Made by a program: the position numbers and the translations under genes. Below the pieces are notes generated by a model. That model saw nothing but the letters and a program-made list of their open reading frames with translations, was not told the origin of the DNA and searched no databases. From NCBI GenBank assembly GCA_027002755.1, contig JALWZI010000148.1:1-18591 (forward strand): a stretch of DNA of 18,591 bases, in the 5' to 3' direction. Each line of letters starts with the position of its first letter. Position 1 is the first letter of the stretch. The stretch is from Campylobacteraceae bacterium (GTDB taxonomy: Bacteria > Campylobacterota > Campylobacteria > Campylobacterales > Sulfurovaceae). Positions 8,327 through 14,944 of this stretch are shown piece by piece.

Positions 8327-9342
8327 TGAAAAGGAAAAACTTTATCATAATGCGGAAAGCCCTCACCTTGATCGAAGTAATCATGGTAATCGTTATTTTG
8401 GGAATTGTCGCCTCTATCGGTTCCTCCATGATCGCCGATAGTTACAAGAACTATCTGCTTCAGAATACGACTCACAAAGCTGTACTCAAGACAGAGATCG
8501 CCGCCCAACAGATCACCAATCTCCTGGCCAACCGCATTCCCGGGACCACCCTCGCACGAAATCCCAACAATCTGAACGACAACCTCCATGTCTCCGATCC
8601 CACCGTCCCCAACGACAACAACCACTCTCTGCTGGAATGGATTGCCTATGATGAGGAGAGCTTCACGGCAAGGATCGGTGCAGCCGGGAAACCCGGGTGG
8701 AGCGGTTTCTGCGACGTCAATTCTTCCAGTGCGACTATTGTCAATACACCGGGATCCAACCTTGTTTTTGCCCATACAATCATGAACAATCTGTCGGGCG
8801 GCCGTGTGGGGCTCAATAATGGCTCTTTGCGGCATCCCGCCATATTTTTTCGAAACAACTTCTACCAGAATGACACAACAACCGGAAATCGGATCTCTTA
8901 TGATGCACTCGTCTGTATGGGGATGATCGACAACAACACAAGCTGCATTTCTACAGTCGAAAGAGTTGCAGGCAGCACAACGCAGCTGCAATTTCGCCCG
9001 CCTGCGAGTACTCGACTCCACAAGGTGATCGCCGAACACTACAAGCTGGCCCGAAGTGCGTATGCCATCTGTCCGAAGCTGAGAACTGACGGGAATTACG
9101 ATCTGATTCTCTATTACAATTACCAACCATGGGAAGGAGATCGTTTGACTCCTGCAGCTGGCGCCGCCGGCACCAATCATTGCAATTTCTCCACAGGACA
9201 AAAGGCGGTATTGATCCGGAACGTGACAGTTTTCAAATTTGCCGAAGCCGGAAACGTTTTCCGATTCAAACTCTGTGCTCAGGAGAGTTACGGTGGCGAT
9301 TACAACGTTACAATCTGTAAAGAAAAGGCGGTAATCCGATGA
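8326..9342 (+). CDS. PilW/GspJ/MshO-like minor prepilin
   Basis: I start at ATG 8326 (338 aa), which shares one base with the preceding TGA and has GGAAGG 7 nt upstream; a TTG one codon earlier is less likely. The leader is MRKA|LTLIEVIMVIVILG, cleaved after Ala12, with Glu17 at +5 and a helix to about residue 33. The mature domain is large for a minor pilin (about 325 residues) and has several Cys, as in GspJ, PilW or MshO proteins. Four extended sequons are present (DNNHS, DVNSS, DNNTS, DYNVT). It is the third gene of the operon. Prepilin identity is clear; assignment to the GspJ/PilW class rests on length and gene order. Confidence 0.85.
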   Translation: MKRKNFIIMRKALTLIEVIMVIVILGIVASIGSSMIADSYKNYLLQNTTHKAVLKTEIAAQQITNLLANRIPGTTLARNPNNLNDNLHVSDPTVPNDNNHSLLEWIAYDEESFTARIGAAGKPGWSGFCDVNSSSATIVNTPGSNLVFAHTIMNNLSGGRVGLNNGSLRHPAIFFRNNFYQNDTTTGNRISYDALVCMGMIDNNTSCISTVERVAGSTTQLQFRPPASTRLHKVIAEHYKLARSAYAICPKLRTDGNYDLILYYNYQPWEGDRLTPAAGAAGTNHCNFSTGQKAVLIRNVTVFKFAEAGNVFRFKLCAQESYGGDYNVTICKEKAVIR

Positions 9343-9869
9343 GACCTGCATTTTCCATGCTCATGGCAATCGCCACGGTTGTTATCGTTGCTATTCTCTC
9401 CGTTTTGGTGCTCAATCTCTCTGGACGAATGCTCAAATCCGGTGTCGTCAACTACCGTGAGGAGCAGGCCGCATTGCTGGCACACAGCTATACGGAACTT
9501 GCCATCATGAGTATCATAAACTATGATCGCAACAATAGCGGCAACTGCATCGAAAACGTCAACGGTGTTGTCAACAACATCGATCCGGAAAGCAGCGCTG
9601 CCGCTTCAGGAGCCACCACGGCAAACGGTGGCGGTTACGATGTTCAGACCCGTATCTATTATCTTGGTAATGGGCTTCCTTGCAGCGGAACGAGAATCGT
9701 TAACACAAATAATATTACCACTGACTATTCTGATGGAAATGCCTCTGCCAATGGTTCTGTTTCTGCGGTGATTATTGACGTCTTTGTACGTTACAAGGAC
9801 CCAGATGCCACCAATCCTACTACCGCTCCCTGGATCACTTACCATCGTCGCACCCTGCAAAAAATTTAA
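9339..9869 (+). CDS. PilX/GspK/MshP-like minor prepilin lacking Glu+5
   Basis: The protein has 176 residues and overlaps the previous gene by ATGA. The leader is very short, MRPA|FSMLMAIATVVIVAILSVLVLNLSG. Cleavage after Ala4 would place Met, not Glu, at position +5. Loss of Glu+5 marks the PilX/GspK/MshP group, which caps the pseudopilus and has no subunit above it to contact. The soluble part begins with EEQAALLAHSYTE, resembling the start of PilX/MshP-type proteins, and carries two Cys and two extended sequons (DRNNS, DGNAS). It is the last gene of the operon. I infer it is the cap or tip subunit that links the pseudopilus to the giant secreted protein. Confidence 0.8.
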   Translation: MRPAFSMLMAIATVVIVAILSVLVLNLSGRMLKSGVVNYREEQAALLAHSYTELAIMSIINYDRNNSGNCIENVNGVVNNIDPESSAAASGATTANGGGYDVQTRIYYLGNGLPCSGTRIVNTNNITTDYSDGNASANGSVSAVIIDVFVRYKDPDATNPTTAPWITYHRRTLQKI

Positions 9870-9974
9870 AATATCCTCTACTCTTGTTCCTTAGTGGTGC
9901 AGGGGATTATCTCCCTTTGATCCAGGTTCTGATATAATTAATTTACAATTAAGAAACCAAAAAAGGATCGCTGA
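9870..9974. other. Spacer between pilus operon and hpf
   Basis: This 105-bp AT-rich spacer holds a weak hairpin (GGGGA/TCTCC around TTA, 9902-9914, followed by CCTTTG) that could be a poor terminator for the pilus operon. It also holds the hpf promoter at 9930-9938 and the ribosome binding site AGGA at 9964-9967. I found no gene in it. Confidence 0.4.
9930..9938 (+). promoter_or_regulatory. Extended -10 promoter of hpf
   Basis: TGA-TATAAT at 9930-9938 is a perfect consensus -10 with the TGn extension, in an AT-rich stretch 36 bp before the hpf start codon. No good -35 lies at 16-18 bp, which is usual for sigma-70 promoters in Campylobacterota. Transcription would begin near 9945. Confidence 0.7.
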
Positions 9975-10523
9975 ATGAACAAACACATCGCGGGTCGACA
10001 CTTCGAACTGACCGAGCCCATCAAAAACTATATCGAGAGTGCCATCGACAGTCTGGAGAAGTACAACCTGGAGATCATCTCCGTCCACTGCATCGTCTCC
10101 GGAGACACGAAGAACGGGAAAAAAGGCTACAGCGTCGAGTTCGTCGTCAATCTCAAAGACAAAAACACTGTCGTCATCACCCAGCGTGACAAAGATGTCT
10201 ACGCCGCCATCGATCTGGCCCTGGAGCGGATGAAGAAGAGTCTGCGCCGCTTCGCCGACAAGATCAAGGACAAGAGCGGCAACCTCAGCCTGCGCGAACT
10301 GGAAAGTGAGATCGAGGAGGCGGAGGAGCAGCTCGATTATGTCAACGACATCGACGATGACATCGTCCCTATGGACCTGGAGCTCCACAAACCTCTCGAT
10401 TTCGAAGAGGCCCGCGAACTCCTCGCCTCCGATCCCAAACGCCAGTTCATCGTCTTCAACGACAACGAAGGGCGCCTGCGGGTCATGTACAAGCGTGCCG
10501 ACGGTAAGTACGGGCTCTACTAA
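9975..10523 (+). CDS. hpf: Long-form ribosome hibernation promoting factor HPF
   Basis: The protein has 182 residues; ATG 9975 is preceded by AAGGA at good spacing. Residues 1-98 form the S30AE (HPF/YfiA) domain that binds the 30S decoding region: IAGRHFELTEPIKNYIE opens it and basic helix residues KKSLRRFADKIK close it. An acidic linker follows (about 104-128, rich in Glu and Asp). Residues 129-182 form the C-terminal dimerisation domain of long HPFs (HKPLDFEEARELL, then FIVFNDNEGRLRVMYKRADGKYGLY split over two strands). Long HPFs dimerise 70S ribosomes into inactive 100S particles in stationary phase or starvation. It appears monocistronic under its own strong -10. Confidence 0.95.
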   Translation: MNKHIAGRHFELTEPIKNYIESAIDSLEKYNLEIISVHCIVSGDTKNGKKGYSVEFVVNLKDKNTVVITQRDKDVYAAIDLALERMKKSLRRFADKIKDKSGNLSLRELESEIEEAEEQLDYVNDIDDDIVPMDLELHKPLDFEEARELLASDPKRQFIVFNDNEGRLRVMYKRADGKYGLY

Positions 10524-10530
10524 GAGCGTC

Positions 10531-10545
10531 GAGTGCCGAGCACTC
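10531..10545. other. Short palindrome after hpf
   Basis: GAGTGC and GCACTC form a perfect 6-bp inverted repeat around a CGA loop, 8 nt after the hpf stop. No T-tract follows, only C-rich sequence, so it is at best a weak terminator. It sits in a roughly 7-bp-periodic stretch that runs into the ATTCTCN heptads. Confidence 0.4.
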
Positions 10546-10555
10546 ATCCCCCTCT

Positions 10556-10604
10556 ATCCATCATCCTGCATTCTCCATTTTCCATTCTCAATTCTCAATT
10601 AATT
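10556..10604. repeat. Degenerate heptad array, ATTCTCN family
   Basis: Seven consecutive 7-bp units from 10556 match ATYCTCN loosely. The clearest are ATTCTCC (10570), ATTTTCC (10577), ATTCTCA (10584) and ATTCTCA (10591). The same unit occurs at 16104-16132 and, reverse-complemented as GGAGAAT, at 14708-14735. The array fills most of the spacer between hpf and the kinase gene and ends just before the kinase ribosome binding site. Confidence 0.75.
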
Positions 10605-10621
10605 TAGGGGATAATACCTTC

Positions 10622-11872
10622 ATGCTGCAGCAGTATATCGAAGCGGTGGAGAGCTCCAACATCGTCTCACGGACCGACATCAACGGTATCATCACCTTCG
10701 CCAACGACGAGTTCTGCAAAATCTCCGGCTACCGCCGGGAGGAGCTTATCGGCAAGAACCACAACATCGTCCGCCATCCCGATGTCCCGGCGGAGAATTT
10801 CCGTCGCCTCTGGGAGACCATCCTGGCCAAAAAGACCTACAAAGCCACCGTCAAGAATCTGGCCAAGGACGGCAGCACCTTCTACGTCAACACCACTATC
10901 GTCCCCATTCTCGATGAGCGGGGAGAGATCGAAGAGTTCGTCGCTATCCGCTACGACGTCACCCGGGAGGTGGAGCTGCGTATGGAACTGGAGCAGAAGG
11001 AACGGGAGCTGGCGCTTCTGAATCGCAGCCTCGAAGAGCGGGTCCGCAAACAGACCCGTCAGCTTCAGGAGCTTAACCGCAGCCTCGAGGAGCGGGTCCG
11101 TCAGGAGATCGCCAAAAACGAAGAGAAGCAGCGAATGCTGCTCTGGCAGTCCCGCTTCGCCAGTCTGGGACAGATGATGGCCAACATCGCCCACCAGTGG
11201 CGTCAGCCCCTCACCGAACTCAACCTCTCCCTCTTCAGCCTCAAAGAGGCCTGCGGCCAAGGTAACAGTAAAGAGATAGAATCCCTCTACCGCCAGAGCC
11301 GACGGATCATCCGAAGCATGTCCCAGACCCTTGACAGCTTCATGGATTTCTTCAAACCCAACCGAAGCAGCATCACTTTCCCCGTGAAAGAGAGCCTGGA
11401 GGACGCCCTGGCGCTGATCCGGAAGGCCTTGGAGAAATCAGCTATCGAGGTAAGGATCGAAGGGGAGACGACCCTGCCCATCTCCGGGATCCCCAACGAG
11501 CTGACCCAGGTCTTCGTCAATCTCTTCCAGAACGCCCGTGACGCCTTCGAAAAACGCCCCATGGAGGATCGCTGGCTGCGGGTCCATGTGAGTCGGGACG
11601 AGAACAACGCCGTCATCGTCGTCGAGGACAACGCGGGAGGGATCCCCGCCGAAACCCTGGAGCGGATCTTCGAACCCTACTTCACCACCAAACACAGTTC
11701 CCAGGGGACCGGGCTGGGGCTCTTCATGTCCCGAATGATCGTCCAGAAGAGTTTTCGGGGCTCCATGGAAGCAGTCAACAGCCTGAAAGGAGCACTCTTC
11801 GTCATCAAGATCCCGCTCTCCGAAGCATACCCCTCCCCCTCTCTATCTCAGGATCAGGAAGGAGCGACATGA
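10622..11872 (+). CDS. Aer-like PAS sensor histidine kinase
   Basis: The protein has 416 residues; ATG 10622 follows AGGGGA by 10 nt. Residues about 8-118 are a PAS domain closely resembling Aer (NDEFCKISGYRREELIGK, then HNIVRHPDVP), which suggests redox or oxygen sensing, perhaps by FAD. Residues about 118-175 are a charged coiled coil with a duplicated LNRSLEERVR unit. The DHp domain carries the HQWRQPL H-box common in Campylobacterota, with His191 as the phosphoacceptor. The ATPase domain shows the N box (NLFQNARDAF, N304), G1 (DNAGG, D336), F box (EPYFTTK) and G2 (GTGLGL, 362-367), so it should be active. There is no membrane helix, so it is predicted cytoplasmic. The ATGA overlap with the next gene makes that regulator its partner. 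Target genes are unknown. Confidence 0.93.
   Translation: MLQQYIEAVESSNIVSRTDINGIITFANDEFCKISGYRREELIGKNHNIVRHPDVPAENFRRLWETILAKKTYKATVKNLAKDGSTFYVNTTIVPILDERGEIEEFVAIRYDVTREVELRMELEQKERELALLNRSLEERVRKQTRQLQELNRSLEERVRQEIAKNEEKQRMLLWQSRFASLGQMMANIAHQWRQPLTELNLSLFSLKEACGQGNSKEIESLYRQSRRIIRSMSQTLDSFMDFFKPNRSSITFPVKESLEDALALIRKALEKSAIEVRIEGETTLPISGIPNELTQVFVNLFQNARDAFEKRPMEDRWLRVHVSRDENNAVIVVEDNAGGIPAETLERIFEPYFTTKHSSQGTGLGLFMSRMIVQKSFRGSMEAVNSLKGALFVIKIPLSEAYPSPSLSQDQEGAT
11018..11101 (+). repeat. 54-bp-spaced duplication inside the kinase coiled coil
   Basis: Thirty bases at 11018-11047 and 11072-11101 encode the identical peptide LNRSLEERVR, 18 residues apart. The two copies match at 26 of 30 bases and all four differences are synonymous third positions. 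This implies an old tandem duplication kept by selection on the protein. Confidence 0.85.
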
Positions 11873-12549
11873 CCCGGCAGAAAGCACTGAAACGACTGAA
11901 AATCCTCTATGTGGAAGATGAAAAGAGCCTTGCGGAGATGATGGAGCGTGCAATCGGTCGGCATTTTTCAGCTTTTCGCCTGGCGGCCGACGGGGAGGAA
12001 GGACTGGAGCTCTTCCGGAGTTTCCGTCCGGACCTGGTGATCACCGATATCACCATGCCCGGGATGGACGGCCTGGAGATGGGACGGCAGATCCACGCCA
12101 TCTCTCCCGAGACACCTCTGATCCTCCTCAGTGCCTACAGCGACAAGGAGAAACTCCTCAGCGCCATCGATGTGGGGGTCAGCAAATATTACATCAAACC
12201 CTTCGACCCCGAAGAGCTCCTGGAGTACCTGGAGGTCCTGGCGACCCGACTGGCCGCCCGGCAGCAGGTTTCGATCCGACCCGATTATCGTTACGACCGC
12301 TACCACCGCCGCCTCACCCGCAAAGAGGAGCCGATCCCGCTGACCGACCGGGAGCAGCGCTTTCTCGAAACGCTCCTGGAAGAGCCGGGAAATTTCCTGG
12401 ATACGGCAGCGATCAAGTCCCTGCTCTGGCCCGGAGAAGAGCCCACCGACGATGCCGTGCGGGTCTTCATCAACCGTCTGCGCAACAAAGCCGGCAGGGA
12501 ACTGATCCGCAACAAGGCGGGCGAAGGGTACTACGTCGAACCGGTCTAG
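11869..12549 (+). CDS. OmpR/PhoB-family response regulator
   Basis: The protein has 226 residues. ATG 11869 overlaps the kinase stop (ATGA), with AGGAAGGAG just upstream. The receiver domain (about 10-125) has the acidic pair E16/D17, phosphoacceptor D60 (DLVITDITMPGMDG), S88 and K110 (YYIKPF). Residues about 140-226 form a winged-helix DNA-binding domain ending in INRLRNKAG and GEGYYVEPV, typical of OmpR/PhoB regulators. It should be phosphorylated by the adjacent PAS kinase and act as a transcription factor. Its regulon cannot be read from the window. Its stop codon overlaps that of the convergent dipeptidase gene. Confidence 0.95.
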   Translation: MTRQKALKRLKILYVEDEKSLAEMMERAIGRHFSAFRLAADGEEGLELFRSFRPDLVITDITMPGMDGLEMGRQIHAISPETPLILLSAYSDKEKLLSAIDVGVSKYYIKPFDPEELLEYLEVLATRLAARQQVSIRPDYRYDRYHRRLTRKEEPIPLTDREQRFLETLLEEPGNFLDTAAIKSLLWPGEEPTDDAVRVFINRLRNKAGRELIRNKAGEGYYVEPV

Positions 12550-13823
12550 ACAGAATCGACGATCTGCCGAAGTACCCGGAAGGTCCGGGCCACGGAGCCC
12601 AGATCGACCCGTTCTCTGATAGAGTGGGGGTTCTCGATCGTCGGACCGATGGAGGCCATCCGGATCTTGGGATATTTCTCCCCCAGGATCCCGCACTCCA
12701 GGCCCGCGTGGATCGCCCGGTATTCACTCCGGCCGAACTCCCGGGCCATCGACTCCGCAACCTGCCGGGTAAAGGGATTGATCTCCGGTCTCCAGGCGGG
12801 ATAGGCCTCTTCCCGATCCACCCCGAAACCGTAGCGTTTCAGCAGCGTCTCCATACGGTCTGCCAGGGCCTCCAGTCCCTCGTCACTCATCGCCCGGAGA
12901 CTGTAGTCGATGCGCGATCGATCCGCCGCAAACTCCACCATCGCCAGGTTGAGGCTCTTCTCGGGGATCTTCAGCTCCTCGTTGCGGGAGACCACTCCGT
13001 GCGGAGCGGTGGCCAGCAGGCGCAGCAGCACTTCACCCTCTTCCAGAACCTCCCCGGCCCCCTCCGCCGCCTCGACCCGGATCGGATCCGGCAGCCGGGG
13101 CCTGCTTTCGCTGTGGATCACCGCTTCGGCATGGGTGGGGATGGAGTTGTGCCGCTCCCCACCGCGGAAGGCGACCAGTGCGATCCCTTCGAGATCGGCC
13201 AGAGCCTGGGCCAGCTCTTTGATGGCGTTGGGGATCCCCTTGTCGATATCCACTCCCGAATGGCCCCCCGGCAGACCCGAAAGACTTACCCGCCAGGCGG
13301 GACGGTCATCGGCACGGGTCGCCGAGGGTTTGTGGGCGATCAGATCCACCCCGCCGGCACAGCCGATACAGACGATCCCCTCCTCTTCGAAATCGAGGTT
13401 CAGCAGATCCGGACTGACCAGATCGAAGGCCAGGGCCTTGGCCCCTACCAGCCCTACCTCCTCGTCAGCCGTGAGGAGAAACTCCAGCTCCGCTCCCTCT
13501 TCCATCAGGACCATCATCATAGCGAGGGCGATGCCATTGTCGGCTCCCAGGCTGGAATCGCGGGCGCTGAGCCACCCCTCCCTCTCTTCGAGCACGATCT
13601 CCGGGGCCCGACCGACGCAGACCATGTCGTAGTGTCCCTGAAGGCAGAGCCGCGGTTCGCCCCGCCGGATCAGCAGGTTCCCCGCTGCATCGCTTTGGAC
13701 GTCATAGCCCCTCACTTTGGCGAAATCAGCCAGATACTCCCGCAATTGCTCCGTCTGGCGACTGCAACGGGGAATGGAGCAGAGTCGTTCGAAATGGTTC
13801 AGAATTCTTTCGAGGTCCTGCAT
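12546..13823 (-). CDS. pepD: PepD-like aminoacyl-histidine dipeptidase (M20C)
   Basis: The protein has 425 residues. I start at ATG 13823, which has an AAGGAG ribosome binding site 9-10 nt upstream; the frame stays open further upstream but only as antisense of apaH. Motifs of the M20 di-zinc peptidases are present: GHYDMV (H64, D66), SLGADNGIA (D95, bridging), TADEEVG (catalytic base E121, ligand E122), LNLDFE (D144), GGHSG (H188), HAGLECGIL and IGPTIENPHS (H400). LGADNGI and LECGI are characteristic of PepD (cytosolic nonspecific dipeptidase, Xaa-His). It is about 60 residues shorter than E. coli PepD. It lies 31 bp after apaH on the same strand and is probably co-transcribed. Role: peptide turnover in the cytoplasm. 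Confidence 0.9.
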   Translation of the reverse strand: MQDLERILNHFERLCSIPRCSRQTEQLREYLADFAKVRGYDVQSDAAGNLLIRRGEPRLCLQGHYDMVCVGRAPEIVLEEREGWLSARDSSLGADNGIALAMMMVLMEEGAELEFLLTADEEVGLVGAKALAFDLVSPDLLNLDFEEEGIVCIGCAGGVDLIAHKPSATRADDRPAWRVSLSGLPGGHSGVDIDKGIPNAIKELAQALADLEGIALVAFRGGERHNSIPTHAEAVIHSESRPRLPDPIRVEAAEGAGEVLEEGEVLLRLLATAPHGVVSRNEELKIPEKSLNLAMVEFAADRSRIDYSLRAMSDEGLEALADRMETLLKRYGFGVDREEAYPAWRPEINPFTRQVAESMAREFGRSEYRAIHAGLECGILGEKYPKIRMASIGPTIENPHSIRERVDLGSVARTFRVLRQIVDSV

Positions 13824-13854
13824 CGTTTTTCTCCTTGCGTTTGTTGTCCGGGAT

Positions 13855-14682
13855 CTACCCGGGTTCGATCCCCTCCGGGCACTCCACCTGTACGATCTCC
13901 CCCTCTTCACTGTCGAGCCGTCTGGCGGTGAGCTTCCCCCGCCAGAGACACCCGCTGTCGAGGCAGCAGACCTCCTCGTTTTCGAAATAGCCCAGGGTGG
14001 ACCAGTGACCGAAGAGGATCTTCTCCTCCATCCGCTTGCGGGTCGGACACTCGAACCAGGGGTACAACCCTTTGGCGCGGATCTTTTCGGTGGGGGGACC
14101 TTTCTGATCGAAGTCGAGACGACCGTCCGCATGGCAGTAACGCATCCGGGTGAACCCAGCCAGCATGTAGCGTTCATGCTGGAGATCCCCGCCGAGGGGA
14201 TCGAAATGATCCTCATTTTTGCTCATCATGGCCCGCAGCCACTCCGCCGCCCGATCGCTTTGCAAGCGGCGCATCAGGATCCGGTTGTAGTGCAGGCTGC
14301 TCCCCAGCCCGAACTCCGGAGGGATCCCCGCGTGGGCCATCACATAGCCCAGCTTCAGATCCACCTGCACAAAGGGCTGCTCCCGTAACCACTCCAGCCA
14401 GATCTCACCTTTGGGATCCTCAAGGATCGGATCGAGGGTAGGATTGGACTTTTTGATCCCCCAGGCCGCCGCCAGCAGCGCGATATCGTGATTGCCCAGC
14501 ACTACCCGCAGACTCTCTCTGATGGAGTAGAGATACTCCAGGACCTCCCGGGACCTGGGTCCCCGGTTGACCAGATCCCCCGCGAGCCAAAGAGTGTCCC
14601 GCTCCGGATCGAAATCGATCTTTTTCAATAGTCGCTGCAGGGAATCGTAGCAGCCCTGGATATCGCCGATGGCCCAGATCAT
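13855..14682 (-). CDS. apaH: Symmetrical diadenosine tetraphosphatase ApaH
   Basis: The protein has 275 residues. ATG 14682 is preceded by AGGAG at 8 nt and directly begins the conserved MIWAIGDIQGCYDSL; the in-frame extension upstream is repeat sequence and is rejected. Metallophosphoesterase motifs are GDIQG (6-10), GDLVNRGP (35-42), GNHD (63-66), MAHAG and FGHWSTLG. The ApaH-specific AGFTRMRYCHADGRLDF is present. It hydrolyses Ap4A symmetrically to two ADP, controlling alarmone levels, and also removes Np4 caps from RNA in E. coli. Length is standard. The ribosome binding site lies in a perfect hairpin (14686-14704). Confidence 0.96.
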   Translation of the reverse strand: MIWAIGDIQGCYDSLQRLLKKIDFDPERDTLWLAGDLVNRGPRSREVLEYLYSIRESLRVVLGNHDIALLAAAWGIKKSNPTLDPILEDPKGEIWLEWLREQPFVQVDLKLGYVMAHAGIPPEFGLGSSLHYNRILMRRLQSDRAAEWLRAMMSKNEDHFDPLGGDLQHERYMLAGFTRMRYCHADGRLDFDQKGPPTEKIRAKGLYPWFECPTRKRMEEKILFGHWSTLGYFENEEVCCLDSGCLWRGKLTARRLDSEEGEIVQVECPEGIEPG

Positions 14683-14685
14683 GAG

Positions 14686-14704
14686 CGAACTCCTATGGAG
14701 TTCG
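14686..14704 (-). promoter_or_regulatory. Hairpin sequestering the apaH ribosome binding site
   Basis: On the minus strand CGAACTCC and GGAGTTCG form a perfect 8-bp stem around a 3-nt loop (ATA). The 3' arm includes the AGGAG Shine-Dalgarno, and the stem ends only 3 nt before the start codon. The fold would block ribosome access, suggesting translational control or temperature-sensitive melting. The structure is seen directly; the role is inferred. Confidence 0.6.
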
Positions 14705-14707
14705 GAT

Positions 14708-14735
14708 GGAGAATGGAGAATGGAGAATGGAGAAT
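14708..14735. repeat. Four perfect GGAGAAT heptads
   Basis: Four exact tandem copies of GGAGAAT run at 14708-14735, partly preceded by a degenerate unit. This is the reverse complement of the ATTCTCC heptads at 10570 and 16105-16132, so the same repeat family recurs at three spacers in both orientations. Confidence 0.95.
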
Positions 14736-14741
14736 TTCGGG

Positions 14742-14758
14742 GCGTCGCTTCGCGATGC
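14742..14758. repeat. Palindrome GCGTCGC/GCGATGC
   Basis: GCGTCGC (14742-14748) and GCGATGC (14752-14758) pair around TTC with one G-U wobble on the plus-strand RNA. It closely resembles the perfect GCGTTGC-TCC-GCAACGC palindrome at 16056-16072, including the preceding G's, so the two look like copies of one small element with compensatory changes. Confidence 0.6.
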
Positions 14759-14770
14759 AACTGACAGGAA

Positions 14771-14808
14771 ACGGGAATTCATTCCCGTATGCAGGGCTAA
14801 AGTCCTGC
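14771..14808. repeat. Two adjacent small palindromes
   Basis: ACGGGAAT (14771-14778) and ATTCCCGT (14781-14788) form a perfect 8-bp inverted repeat around TC. Two bases later GCAGGGC (14791-14797) and GTCCTGC (14802-14808) pair around TAAA with one G-U on the plus strand. They lie between two heptad arrays. No T-tract follows, so terminator activity is doubtful. Confidence 0.7.
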
Positions 14809-14810
14809 TC

Positions 14811-14838
14811 CCAATGACCAATGACCAGTGACCAGTGA
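14811..14838. repeat. Four CCARTGA heptads
   Basis: CCAATGA occurs twice, then CCAGTGA twice, head to tail at 14811-14838. The unit differs from the GGAGAAT and TAGT families but has the same 7-bp period. It resembles heptamers found in cyanobacterial STRR arrays. Confidence 0.95.
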
Positions 14839-14844
14839 CTACCT

Positions 14845-14858
14845 CGACTACCGACTAA
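14845..14858. repeat. Two CGACTAN heptads (TAGT family)
   Basis: CGACTAC (14845-14851) and CGACTAA (14852-14858) are tandem heptads. Their reverse complements, GTAGTCG and TTAGTCG, match the NTAGTNN array at 15989-16030, where TTAGTCG occurs exactly. Confidence 0.65.
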
Positions 14859-14912
14859 ACTCAAACGACAAAGCCTGTAGGTCGGGTTATATGCCCAACA
14901 ACAAAGCTTTTC

Positions 14913-14944
14913 CCAATATACCAATACACCAATATACCAATAAC
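14913..14944. repeat. Four 8-bp CCAATAYA units
   Basis: CCAATATA, CCAATACA, CCAATATA and CCAATAAC run head to tail at 14913-14944 with an 8-bp period, ending 6 bp before the glycosylase stop codon. This is the only array in the window whose period is not 7. Confidence 0.9.

Noticed and set aside
9902..9914. Intrinsic terminator after the pilus operon
   Set aside because: The stem has only five pairs with one wobble and is followed by CCTTTG rather than a T-run; kept only as a note in the spacer entry.
10622..11872. Kinase as a direct regulator of the pilus locus
   Set aside because: Only proximity supports it; hpf with its own promoter lies between, and no shared operator could be identified.
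12624..13931. A 435-codon plus-strand open frame opposite pepD
   Set aside because: It is antisense to a gene with all M20C motifs, lacks recognisable domains, and arises from the GC-rich codon pattern.
13824..14216. Upstream extension of the pepD reading frame (556 codons in total)
   Set aside because: The extension runs antisense-in-frame through apaH, while ATG 13823 has an AAGGAG site and starts at the normal M20 N-terminus.
14683..14760. Upstream in-frame extension of apaH
   Set aside because: It encodes repeat sequence (heptads), whereas ATG 14682 gives the conserved MIWAIGDIQG start with AGGAG.
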